Below, piece by piece: positions 1 to 7,106 of a stretch of 8,175 nucleotides of DNA. Every line of letters starts with the position of its first letter. Positions within the stretch are counted from its first letter, which is position 1. Position numbers and translations under genes: made by a program. The notes under the pieces were generated by a model. It had not been told where the DNA came from and made no database searches. It saw only the letters and a program-made list of their open reading frames with translations. Origin of the DNA: JAYTXL01 sp043742955 (GTDB taxonomy: Bacteria; Verrucomicrobiota; Verrucomicrobiia; Limisphaerales; JAYTXL01). The stretch spans positions 1-8,175 of the forward strand of contig JAYTXL010000320.1 of NCBI GenBank assembly GCA_043742955.1, in the 5' to 3' direction.

Positions 1-2925
1 GGCAGCGTCCGAGCCGCCCGCGCCACCCGGCAGCGCCGCCAGCTGCTTCACCTTGGCCAGCAGGCGGGCTCGTTCCTGCTGGCGAGCAGCCGCGCGCGCG
101 CCGGCCAGGGTTTGGTCAAAATACTTTCCCCCCTCGATCCAGGTTTGCAAACAGGTCGTGGTGGAATCGAGCGGCGACTTGGACCAGAGGGCGAAATCCG
201 CGTCCTTGCCCACCTCGATCGAGCCGACACGCTGATCGATGCGCAGTTGCTTTGCCGGATTAATCGTCACGAATTTCAGAGCCTCGATCTCGCTCGTGCC
301 GCCATACTTCACGGCTTTGGCGGCCTCGAGATACATGCGCCGGGCCAGCTCGGAGGAATCGGAGTTGAACGAAACCAAAACGCCGCGCTCGCGCATCAAA
401 CTTCCGGCGTAAGGGATGGCGTCATAGACCTCAAATTTGTAGCCCCACCAGTCTGAAAAACAGGAACCACCCGCGCCATGACGGGCGATTTCATCGGCCA
501 CTTTGTAGCCCTCAAGCACATGCTGGAGCGTGCCGACCTGGACTCCGAAATCCTCCATGACGCGGAGAAAGCTGAGAATTTCGTCCTGCCGATAGCTGTG
601 GCAGTGAATCCAGCGCTGGCTTCGCAGGATTTCACCGAGCGCTTCCAATTCCAGATCGCGGCGCGGCGGCACCCCGCCCGATTTATTAAACGCCGCCTGC
701 GACTTGAGATACTGCTGCGCGGCCGTGAGACGGTTCGCAATAAAAGTCGGCACGCCCATGCGCGACTGTGGGAAGCGCGTGTTGATTTTCTCGCCCCAGT
801 TGGATTGTTTGACGTTTTCACCCAGCGCGAATTTGATGCCCGGCGGCGCGGCCTTGAATTTGAGTTCCTCGGGCGGCGCACCGTCTTTGAGTTTGATGAC
901 GCAGTTTTGTCCGCCGATGGGATTGGCAGAACCATGGAGCAAATTGGCCACGGTAAGGCCGCCGGCGAGCTGCTGGTAGAGATTGTCGGTTTCAGAATTT
1001 ACAACATCACTGACGCGTACCATGGCGGTGGAGGGCAGCGTGCTTTCGTTCACGCCGCCGAGTATCGCCGTGTGGCTGTGGGCATCGATCAGCCCGGGAG
1101 TGAGGTGTTGGCCGGCGGCATCAATCACCACGGTGGGGGCGGCCAATTCAATTTTGAACGCGCCGATGTTCTGGATTTTTCCGTTCGTGATCAGCAGGGA
1201 GGCATTGGTCAGAATGCCGCTGGGTCCACAGGTCCAGATAGTGGCGTTCTTGATCAACAAGGAGGGGGGATTAGTCAGCCCGCCGCGGCCTTCGAGCGGT
1301 GATTTTGCCAGTCGCTTTTTCTGCACCTCGCGCAATTCCATTTGCTTTTTGGTTTTTTCCGCCCTGGCCTTTTCATCTTTTGCGGGATCAGGTTTCGTTT
1401 CCTTGGATTTGTCCACGTATTCGTCCGCATCCGGTTTGGCGACATGGATGCGCCCATCAATCCAAACTTCGCGCACAGTTGTTTCGGGATCAAAATAACT
1501 GCCGCCGGCCACCACGGTCAGGTTGGCGATTTTGCCGGGCTCAATTGTCCCAAGTCGGGCTTCGACGCCGCACAACCGGGCCGGAACCGTGGTGAGCGCG
1601 GCCAGCGCGTCGGTTTCTGAAAGCCCCCGGTCGAGCGCGAGTTGCAGGTTCTTGCGGAAACTTTTGCGATCCGCCAATCCGTGCGTGGTCAGCGCAATTT
1701 CGACTCCTTGCTGGCGAAGCAACGCGGGATTTTCCGGCGCCCAATCCCAAGCCCGCAATTGATCGAGCGAAACGGAGGACCAGTCGTCTTCCGCCGGCAT
1801 CTTCGGCAGGGCGGGAAAATTCAAAGGCACGATGAACGGCGTGCTGGTGGTTTTCGCCAATTCCGGCCGGCGCCATTCCTGGCCGCACGAGCAGAGGAGG
1901 AAGCGCACGCCAATTTCCCGCGCTACCCGCGCCGCGCGATCCACCATCAGACTGCTGCCGGGTTCGAACACCACCGGCAAGCGCTGGTCGAGCGTTGGCG
2001 CCAACGCCTCCAGCGCCGGATTGAGCCCGGGGCGTTTGCGCAAGTTGGGACTTCGAAGATAGTCGGCCGTGTCAAGCGCGTGATGTTGCGCGTCGAAGAA
2101 GGTCTGGCGCACTGCGGCAATGACACCCATGAGCGAGCCGGGGTAGGCTTTCTCATCGCTCTCCTGCGTCTCGAAGGCGACGTGCTGAAAGACGTCGGCT
2201 TTGATAATCGCGTCGTTCGGGTTCACATTCACCAGCGCCACCAGCGCACTGGTGCCGCGCAAAATGCCCTTACCGGGCACCACGTTTCCGGTGGTAAAGC
2301 CCAGTTCCCGCAAGGTTTCCAGAGATTTGGCATCGGGAACATAACCCCGGGCCACGCGATATTCCGGGGTCATTTGGGCGATTTCATATCCGGGGCCGGG
2401 ATTGCCCCGATCGGTTCTTTGGCCGGGCGCACCGAAAAAATTGATGCCGCCGGAAGTGAGAGCCGTCTGGCGGATTGGCTCTGAGTCGGACGTGGAGATG
2501 GGGGTGTTGGTGCCGCCCGGCGACAGGTACGGATCCAGGAATCCGGCGTAAATGGTGGTGCCCTTCATTTCCCAAACCCGCGCGTCCGGCGGCGGTTTAA
2601 CATCCTTGCCCACGGCCACGATGAGGCCATCGCGGATGACAATGACCGCAGGATCGATCACTGTGCCGGGCTGGGTGATGACTTTACCGCCGACGAGCGC
2701 ATGCACGCCGGGCGGGACGGGCCGGTGTCCCGGCGGCAGCAGCTCCGCAGCGGAAACGGCGAGCGTCAGATGTGTCCAACCAATCAGGCCAATTCCCAAG
2801 GCGGCCAACCGCAGACGCCGGATCAGGTTAATTTGTGCGGGATGGATTCGCGCGAAAAACGATGCGCGGGACAACCCGGATAGGAACAGGTCTCGCAGGA
2901 CGCGGATCGTCAGACACGGAAGCAT
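1..2925 (-). CDS. Exported tandem amidohydrolase (3' end beyond window)
   Basis: The frame is open for 975 codons, from ATG at 2925 to the left edge. It encodes two successive metal-dependent amidohydrolase domains of the imidazolonepropionase-like class (COG1228 type). Residues 36-59 form a signal peptide: two arginines, a hydrophobic core from about 40 to 57, and likely cleavage after AVSA. The first domain (about 74-500) ends in a typical amidohydrolase tail (TTVPARLCGVEARLGTIEPG), but its metal site is degenerate, with DPYL at 131-134 where DxHxH is expected. A lysine- and glutamate-rich linker spans about 501-541. The second domain (from about 550) looks catalytic: H616 and H618 in DAHSH, H774/H776 in IHCHS, H802 in LQHVLEG and D856 in NSDSS. 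It hydrolyses an amide or cyclic C-N bond; the substrate is unknown. No Shine-Dalgarno sequence precedes the ATG, which lies six bases after the tRNA fragment. The roughly 35-residue n-region is long, so a later TTG or GTG start is possible. Confidence 0.88.
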   Translation of the reverse strand, partial: MLPCLTIRVLRDLFLSGLSRASFFARIHPAQINLIRRLRLAALGIGLIGWTHLTLAVSAAELLPPGHRPVPPGVHALVGGKVITQPGTVIDPAVIVIRDGLIVAVGKDVKPPPDARVWEMKGTTIYAGFLDPYLSPGGTNTPISTSDSEPIRQTALTSGGINFFGAPGQRTDRGNPGPGYEIAQMTPEYRVARGYVPDAKSLETLRELGFTTGNVVPGKGILRGTSALVALVNVNPNDAIIKADVFQHVAFETQESDEKAYPGSLMGVIAAVRQTFFDAQHHALDTADYLRSPNLRKRPGLNPALEALAPTLDQRLPVVFEPGSSLMVDRAARVAREIGVRFLLCSCGQEWRRPELAKTTSTPFIVPLNFPALPKMPAEDDWSSVSLDQLRAWDWAPENPALLRQQGVEIALTTHGLADRKSFRKNLQLALDRGLSETDALAALTTVPARLCGVEARLGTIEPGKIANLTVVAGGSYFDPETTVREVWIDGRIHVAKPDADEYVDKSKETKPDPAKDEKARAEKTKKQMELREVQKKRLAKSPLEGRGGLTNPPSLLIKNATIWTCGPSGILTNASLLITNGKIQNIGAFKIELAAPTVVIDAAGQHLTPGLIDAHSHTAILGGVNESTLPSTAMVRVSDVVNSETDNLYQQLAGGLTVANLLHGSANPIGGQNCVIKLKDGAPPEELKFKAAPPGIKFALGENVKQSNWGEKINTRFPQSRMGVPTFIANRLTAAQQYLKSQAAFNKSGGVPPRRDLELEALGEILRSQRWIHCHSYRQDEILSFLRVMEDFGVQVGTLQHVLEGYKVADEIARHGAGGSCFSDWWGYKFEVYDAIPYAGSLMRERGVLVSFNSDSSELARRMYLEAAKAVKYGGTSEIEALKFVTINPAKQLRIDQRVGSIEVGKDADFALWSKSPLDSTTTCLQTWIEGGKYFDQTLAGARAAARQQERARLLAKVKQLAALPGGAGGSDAA

Positions 2926-2930
2926 GAAAT

Positions 2931-2980
2931 TGGTCGGGTCGGTGAGATTCGAACTCACGACCACTGGTACCCGAAACAAG
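2931..2980 (-). tRNA. tRNA-Pro(CGG) 3' half, probable att scar
   Basis: The minus strand contains a tRNA from the anticodon stem to the 3' end. It has a stem CTTGT/ACCAG (one T-C mismatch), a loop TTCGGGT giving anticodon CGG, a five-base variable region TGGTC, a T-arm GTGAG-TTCGAAT-CTCAC with a perfect stem, the acceptor strand CGACCCG, discriminator A and an encoded CCA. The expected 5' acceptor strand CGGGTCG and a D-arm are absent from the 26 bases upstream and from the rest of the nearby intergenic DNA. Position 72 is G and position 73 is A, as in tRNA-Pro. A fragment that starts at the anticodon stem is what tyrosine-recombinase integration into a tRNA gene leaves at the far end of an island. 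It is very unlikely to yield a working tRNA. Confidence 0.8.
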
Positions 2981-3068
2981 TTCCCCCGTTTCCGCACGGG
3001 TGTTCCTGGTTGGTGGTCATGCTGTTCAACTGGCGCTGTTGATGCGCCAAAAACCCTTTGAAAGCAAG
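2955..3068 (-). other. Short open frame ending inside the tRNA fragment
   Basis: A 37-codon open frame follows an in-frame TAG at 3069-3071 and ends at a TGA within the T-stem of the tRNA-Pro fragment. It includes an ATG at its 17th codon (NSMTTNQEHPCGNGGT). Integrase genes of tRNA-borne islands often end in this way, over the att core, so this could be the decayed tail of one. No recombinase motif is visible in so short a stretch, and chance is an equally good explanation. Confidence 0.2.
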
Positions 3069-3158
3069 CTATTTTGCGCAAACAGGCACAAACCATAATC
3101 CCCGCGAATGAATCCCGTTGGCCAGCTTCAGGCCGTCGCGTTTGGCGCCCACGACATT

Positions 3159-3779
3159 TTAAGGCGACAGTTTGATTTTCAAGCCTTTCACCGGCGCGCC
3201 CGTTTTGTCCAGCAGTCGCATGGCACCCTGCCAACTGTGCTGCTCGTTGAGGACTTTGAATACAATGACATTGACGCCCTGCTTCAGGGTGACCCTCCCC
3301 TTGTCCGCATCGAGAATGAGAGGTCGCGCCTCGGTGAACGCGTAAATGTCCACGCCATTAAAGTAAATGCGCCCCTGGTCGTTGCTGCCCACCGCCATGG
3401 TCACGGCGGGCACTTCCTTGTCGCACTCGACATAAGTCACCATAAAGCCGGCAACGTGATCATTTTGGGACTTCAAAATAGCATTAAAATCAAAGTAATT
3501 GGTCGCAGCGATGATGTTTCTCCAGGTAAATTCCTTGCCGTTGATGGCCAACTTGTCGCCGGCCCTGGGTTTCAGGGCGGCCTCGTTCTTCACCTGTTCC
3601 AGGAGGATCAAATCCGCGGCATTGCCACTCGCGGGGAGGGCAATCGGGGCGAGCATGACCCAGTCGCGAATATAACCCTCCGGGTCGAGAGTTGCGGCCC
3701 CGGCCGCGCCGCCCTTCAGAAGCAGCAGGCCAAACAAAACGACCGACCCAAGGGTGGAAAAATGTTTCTTCATGATCAT
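3159..3779 (-). CDS. Secreted beta-sandwich protein partnered with PVC cytochrome
   Basis: This 206-residue protein has a clear signal peptide: MIMKKHF, then a hydrophobic stretch at about 9-21, with cleavage near AAGAA at 25-29. The mature part is rich in beta strands. Its second half (about 110-206) has the pattern of small jelly-roll or carbohydrate-binding-like domains in Verrucomicrobiota and Planctomycetes: a solvent-exposed NDQGRIYFNGVDIY strand pair (133-145), an LKQGVNVIVFKV strand (165-176), a conserved tryptophan (W183) and a closing KGLKIKLSP. The start ATG (3779) overlaps the TGA of the upstream cytochrome gene as ATGA, so translation is probably coupled; an alternative ATG lies two codons later. 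It has no cysteine pair or haem motif. It may bind substrate or scaffold for the upstream cytochrome. No enzyme activity can be read from the sequence, and the family assignment is only by strand pattern. Confidence 0.82.
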   Translation of the reverse strand: MIMKKHFSTLGSVVLFGLLLLKGGAAGAATLDPEGYIRDWVMLAPIALPASGNAADLILLEQVKNEAALKPRAGDKLAINGKEFTWRNIIAATNYFDFNAILKSQNDHVAGFMVTYVECDKEVPAVTMAVGSNDQGRIYFNGVDIYAFTEARPLILDADKGRVTLKQGVNVIVFKVLNEQHSWQGAMRLLDKTGAPVKGLKIKLSP

Positions 3780-6457
3780 TCGAATGGGTTGGGTTTCTTC
3801 ACGGGAACCGTGATTCCGTCCTTCGGCGGCGTGGTCAGCGTTCCGAGATACGCCAGGATGTCCGCGAGTTCCTGTTCCTTGAGCAACACGCCCAGCGGTG
3901 GCATGGGCGAGATCGCCAGGTTCTCAAAGCCTTTGGCGAGCTTGGCGTTCGGGTCCATGAGACTTTCCAGGATGTAGGCTTTGTCGCTGCGAACGGCGAT
4001 GCCGTCGAGGATGGGACCGACGTCACCGCCTTTGCCTTTGACCGTGTGGCAGGAGGCGCACGCGGCCACGGGGCTGTTGTAGAACAGGTCTTCCCCGCGC
4101 TTGGGATCGCCCGGGGCAACTTTCACTTCGTCCACACCCACGCCTGAGACTTGGTGGATGCGACCGAGCAGAGTGAGGGCGTCGTTCAAGTACGCGTCGT
4201 TGGTATTGACGGCGGCGCGGGAGAGCTGGGCGACGACCGTTTTGATTTCGGGGATGGTCGGAAACTCCGCGAGCTTCACAAAAGCAACCTCGCGCGTGAT
4301 CAGATCGGGATCCTGAATCACCGGGCTGCTGAAGAAGAGCTGGCGTCCGGCTTCGTTCGCGGGCAGGGCGCGAATCGCATTGCGGCGCAGGGCGGGGTCC
4401 TTGTCGAGCAGGGCCGCTTGATGGGTGTCCTTGTCGAGCGCGCCGATGCCTTCGAGTGACCAGAGGGAGTGAATCGCACCCGTGCCGCCGGTGCCGGAGC
4501 GCACGCGTTTTTTCAAGGCCGGAGCAGCGGCCGTCATTTTGTTGTCCACGATCAGGCGCTGGGCCGTGAGACTCCAGAACTGATTGCCGCTGTCGAGCGC
4601 CGCCACGAGTTCCGGGGACTTCGCCTGGGCGAGGGATTGGATGGCGCTTTTCGGACCGTCCTTCCAGACCACGCGGTAAATACGACCATGGCTTTGGTCG
4701 CGCAGGTTGTTTTCGGTCAGGTAGGCGCCACCGCGTCCGGTGGTGGCCTGGATGCCCGCAGACTGGGCACTCGGGGTGGGGTTGTGCTGGATGATGAAGC
4801 TGTAGAAATCTATCACCCACACCGCGCCGTCCGGGCCGACGTCGGCGAAGATGGGCGACATCCATTCGTCGGTGCTCGCCAGGAGGTTTCCGCCGTCACC
4901 CGCCTGGTAGCCGCCGCCGTCGCGCTGAATATCCATGATGCCGATGAGCTTGGCGGTCGGCTCCGTCACGAGCGCCTTGCCTTGCAGTCGCGCGGGCAGC
5001 GCGTCGCTGACCATGAAGGCGTGACCTGCCGCGGCCGTGTAGCCGCCGAAGTTATCGACCATGCGGACGTTGGGTGTGTTGGGATGCATCCGCAAGCCGG
5101 GGGCCAGTGATTTTGCGGACGGCAGCCGGCGAGCTTGGGGAGCATTTGCGTCGCCCGCGTTGTCCGGGCCGAGCCGGTAGCCAGGACGAAATCCACCGCC
5201 GCCACCACCGCCGCGACGTCCAACGCCCGGCTGCGGCGGATTCAAAATATGCGCGGGCAGGTAGCCGTAGAAACTCGGATTGCCGTTGGCCGTCGAACCG
5301 AAGACATCCCCGTAAGCGTTCAGGCCGAAGCCCCAGGTGTTGTTGTTGTATTGGTGGAGAAATTCCAGCGCGGAACCGTCGGCCTTGAACCGAAAGACGC
5401 CCTGGCCAAACTGAAGTTCCTTGCCGCCGACGTTGCCGCGGAAGTTCGAGTAACCCACCGCACCGTAGAGCCAGTTGTCGAAGCCGCGCCCGAGATTGCT
5501 TTGCATCGCGTGCGTGTCGCCCGTGCCCCAGCCCGGCAGGAGGACCTGCCGTACATCGGCCTTGTCGTCGCCATCCGTGTCCGCCAGGAAGAGCATGTGG
5601 CGCGCTTCCGAGACGATGATGCCGCCGTTCACGAACACCAGCGCCGTGGCGAGGTTTAAGTTGTCCGCGAAGATGGTGAACTTGTCGGCCTTGCCGTCGC
5701 CGTCGGTGTCCTCGCAAATCTTAATGGTGTCGTGACCCGGCTGCCCTTCGTCCACCAGACCGTGCGGATAATCGCGCGCCTCGACCACCCACGCGCGGCC
5801 GCGCTCGTCCCACGCCACGTAAATGGGCTTCACGATGTCCGGCTCGGCGGCGAAGAGTTGGAGCTCGAAATCCGCCGGAACCTGCGTGTAGCGCATGGAG
5901 TCCTTGGGTGAGAGTGGCGCCTGATATTTGACCGGCTCGGGACGGCGCTCGTAGTTCGGCACCTCGCCGGCCTGGCGCTGCAACGGCGGACGCGAGGCGA
6001 GCGACGCTTCCCAGTCGGACTTTGCTTTCTGGCTGACCGCGCCGAGGACAGCCTCGCGTAGCACCGCATCTGCGGGGCGATTTCCATCGGTGTATTTGAT
6101 CAGGCCGTGGCCCGCACTTTTGAAACCGTCGAGCAGCTTCTGCTGCGCCGCACCGACCACGGCGTCAGGCAGGACTTGCACGACCGCGTCGAAGTGTTTC
6201 AGGTAGGCGGCCGTGAGGTTGGTGAGTTCAGCGCGATGGTCGAAGTAAATTGCCTCCGGCGCGAGCGTCTGGCCGGGCAGATAAACGTAGTTCGTGCGCG
6301 AGCCGCCAAAGCCGCCACCACCGCGAGCGCCACCGACGGCGTTGACCGGGCCCAGGTAAAGAACATGGAGCGGACGATCCGGCGCGTCGGCCGCGAACGT
6401 GTTGAGGGCCATGAGTCCTCCGGTCAGGAAAGCCAGAGTTTGCTTCAGGTTGTTCAT
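3776..6457 (-). CDS. PVC-type dehydrogenase with C-terminal CxxCH haem domain
   Basis: This 893-residue secreted protein begins with a signal peptide (residues 1-25, core LAFLTGGLMALNTF, cleavage near FAADA). Residues 28-135 resemble the first half of a ThuA fold (LHVLYLG, HFDAVVQV, LLDGFKSAGHGLI) interrupted by a glycine-rich insert at 42-53. A beta-propeller follows (about 188-600) of the 'membrane-bound dehydrogenase' type (TIGR02604 class). It has FELQLFAAEPDIVKPI, WDERGRAWVVEARDYP and two acidic DxDGDxxAD loops (250-258, 293-301) that probably bind calcium. A second glycine run is at 416-422. Helical HEAT-like repeats span about 605-770. The C-terminal cytochrome domain (about 783-875, TIGR02603 class) has CASCH at 800-804 and a likely axial methionine, M852, in PMPPLG. 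It probably oxidises sugars or other alcohols in the periplasm and passes electrons through haem c. No Shine-Dalgarno sequence is evident before the ATG. Confidence 0.92.
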   Translation of the reverse strand: MNNLKQTLAFLTGGLMALNTFAADAPDRPLHVLYLGPVNAVGGARGGGGFGGSRTNYVYLPGQTLAPEAIYFDHRAELTNLTAAYLKHFDAVVQVLPDAVVGAAQQKLLDGFKSAGHGLIKYTDGNRPADAVLREAVLGAVSQKAKSDWEASLASRPPLQRQAGEVPNYERRPEPVKYQAPLSPKDSMRYTQVPADFELQLFAAEPDIVKPIYVAWDERGRAWVVEARDYPHGLVDEGQPGHDTIKICEDTDGDGKADKFTIFADNLNLATALVFVNGGIIVSEARHMLFLADTDGDDKADVRQVLLPGWGTGDTHAMQSNLGRGFDNWLYGAVGYSNFRGNVGGKELQFGQGVFRFKADGSALEFLHQYNNNTWGFGLNAYGDVFGSTANGNPSFYGYLPAHILNPPQPGVGRRGGGGGGGFRPGYRLGPDNAGDANAPQARRLPSAKSLAPGLRMHPNTPNVRMVDNFGGYTAAAGHAFMVSDALPARLQGKALVTEPTAKLIGIMDIQRDGGGYQAGDGGNLLASTDEWMSPIFADVGPDGAVWVIDFYSFIIQHNPTPSAQSAGIQATTGRGGAYLTENNLRDQSHGRIYRVVWKDGPKSAIQSLAQAKSPELVAALDSGNQFWSLTAQRLIVDNKMTAAAPALKKRVRSGTGGTGAIHSLWSLEGIGALDKDTHQAALLDKDPALRRNAIRALPANEAGRQLFFSSPVIQDPDLITREVAFVKLAEFPTIPEIKTVVAQLSRAAVNTNDAYLNDALTLLGRIHQVSGVGVDEVKVAPGDPKRGEDLFYNSPVAACASCHTVKGKGGDVGPILDGIAVRSDKAYILESLMDPNAKLAKGFENLAISPMPPLGVLLKEQELADILAYLGTLTTPPKDGITVPVKKPNPFE

Positions 6458-6618
6458 GTAAAAGTCAGCACGGTTGTCGTGATTGGGTGGACCACGTTGG
6501 GCAATGTCAGTGGTTAACGCAAGAAGATGTGACGGGGTTTCGGCCGGGAGCGTGCTTTGCTTGCTTAATCAAAACTCGGGTCGAACCGCTGATGCCGCTG
6601 ACAAACGCTGATTCAAAA
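6458..6618. other. Leader of cytochrome gene; no gene seen
   Basis: This stretch lies between the cytochrome start and the first palindrome cluster and should contain the promoter and 5' leader of the minus-strand pair of secreted-protein genes. I see no convincing -35/-10 pair and no ribosome binding site. The only regularity is a threefold CGCTGA-like repeat near 6587-6613. Confidence 0.5.
6587..6613. repeat. Short CGCTGA-type tandem repeat
   Basis: CGCTGATGC, CGCTGACAAA and CGCTGATT follow one another, with CGCTG at 6587, 6596 and 6606 (spacing 9 and 10). Read on the minus strand this is AATCAGCG..GTCAGCG..ATCAGCGG. It resembles the intergenic CGCAGAT-type short tandem repeats scattered through many bacterial genomes. 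It is short and imperfect. Confidence 0.4.
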
Positions 6619-6697
6619 GGGCTGAAAGCCCGACAGATGATAGCCCAGGGCAACGCCCTGGGTTCATCGTCAAAAACATTCCAAGCCCTGCAAGGGC
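6619..6697 (+). repeat. Palindrome cluster A (H1-H2-H1)
   Basis: There are three small hairpins. H1 is GGGCT-GAA-AGCCC at 6619-6631. H2 is CCCAGGGC-AAC-GCCCTGGG at 6644-6662, with an eight-pair stem. A further H1 form, GCCCT-GCA-AGGGC, lies at 6685-6697. H1 to H2 is 25 bases start to start, the same spacing as in cluster B. The cluster lies immediately downstream (minus strand) of the second hsdR remnant. Confidence 0.85.
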
Positions 6698-6729
6698 GGC
6701 AGGGTTTTAGTCGGGGTAACGGCAATCCA

Positions 6730-6786
6730 GAACAAACCGATTGCGGGCTGCTCGACGAGTTGGTCTTTGGTGAAGGCGTGAGGCAT
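6730..6786 (-). pseudogene. hsdR 5' remnant, second copy
   Basis: On the minus strand, ATG at 6786 opens MPHAFTKDQLVEQPAIGLF, which I recognise as the amino terminus typical of many type I restriction R subunits (consensus close to xTEDQLVEQPAIxLFAELGW). After 19 codons the similarity stops: the expected AELGW is replaced by WIAVTP and the frame runs through palindrome cluster A to a TGA at 6670-6672. The normal gene is about 1000 codons, so more than 95 percent is gone. It matches the other copy at 47 of 57 bases, so this is an old duplicate or the remains of a separate restriction locus, not a recent copy. Confidence 0.65.
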
Positions 6787-6798
6787 GACATTCATGGT

Positions 6799-6948
6799 GG
6801 GCCAACGGCCCGGTTCATACCAGCCTGGGGCAACGCCCTAGGAACCGTGACCATCAAAGCATTCCCCAGCGCCAACGGCGCGGCCGATAACAACCTGGGG
6901 CAACGCCCCATGTCACGATGACAAGAAATGCCCGAGCGCCAACGGCGC
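6799..6948 (+). repeat. Palindrome cluster B (H1-H2-H1-H2-H1)
   Basis: Five hairpins form two and a half units of about 67-70 bp. H1 occurs at 6799-6811 (GGGCC-AAC-GGCCC), 6869-6881 and 6936-6948 (both GCGCC-AAC-GGCGC). H2 occurs at 6824-6842 (CCTGGGGC-AAC-GCCCTAGG) and 6897-6909 (GGGGC-AAC-GCCCC). H1 to H2 spacing is 25 bases in both complete units. The stems differ between copies, but pairing is kept and the AAC loop is constant. Confidence 0.85.
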
Positions 6949-7007
6949 GATTCATCCGTCCGACCGGGGGTGTGGATGGTGAATGGCGCATGGTGATGGG
7001 ATGGAAC

Positions 7008-7086
7008 GGGCTTTCAGCCATCATGTTATTTGTGGCCGGCAACTGGGGCGTTGCTCCAGGCTGGTTTGAGGACGCGCCGTTGGCGC
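7008..7086 (-). repeat. Palindrome cluster C, inverted
   Basis: This is the H1-H2-H1 layout in reverse orientation. On the minus strand it reads GCGCC-AAC-GGCGC (7086-7074), then CTGGAGC-AAC-GCCCCAG (7059-7043), then GGCT-GAA-AGCC (7019-7009). Start-to-start spacing of the first two is about 26 bases, matching clusters A and B. It directly follows the first hsdR remnant. Confidence 0.8.
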
Positions 7087-7106
7087 TGGCGGAGGCCAAT
7101 TCCACC

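Noticed and set aside
478..1302. 274-codon plus-strand open frame
   Set aside because: It lies antisense to the second amidohydrolase domain, whose metal ligands and continuous frame are on the minus strand; it has no recognisable motif.
1642..2484. 280-codon plus-strand open frame
   Set aside because: Antisense shadow of the first amidohydrolase domain, with a composition rich in R, Q, G and H typical of GC-rich antisense frames.
3031..3049. Terminator hairpin TGGCGC-N7-GCGCCA
   Set aside because: The stem is good, but on the minus strand the T-run precedes it and on the plus strand it is followed by A, so it does not read as an intrinsic terminator in either direction.
3073..3082. Ten-base palindrome TTTGCGCAAA as an operator
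   Set aside because: Too short and isolated, with no second copy and no regulator gene in view.
3108..3977. 289-codon plus-strand open frame
   Set aside because: Antisense to the secreted beta-sandwich gene, which has a signal peptide and an ATGA-coupled start; no domain visible in the plus frame.
4023..4865. 280-codon minus-strand open frame within the cytochrome gene
   Set aside because: It is another frame of the same strand, arginine- and histidine-rich; the true frame carries CASCH and the propeller motifs.
6487..6921. 144-codon plus-strand open frame
   Set aside because: It is made largely of translated palindromes (the IAQGNALG and LQGRQGF type of peptide), which are repeat products and not a protein.
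6619..6948. CRISPR-like array
   Set aside because: Units are about 67-70 bp but the repeated parts are variable hairpins with short linkers, with no identical direct repeat of 24 bases or more and no cas gene.
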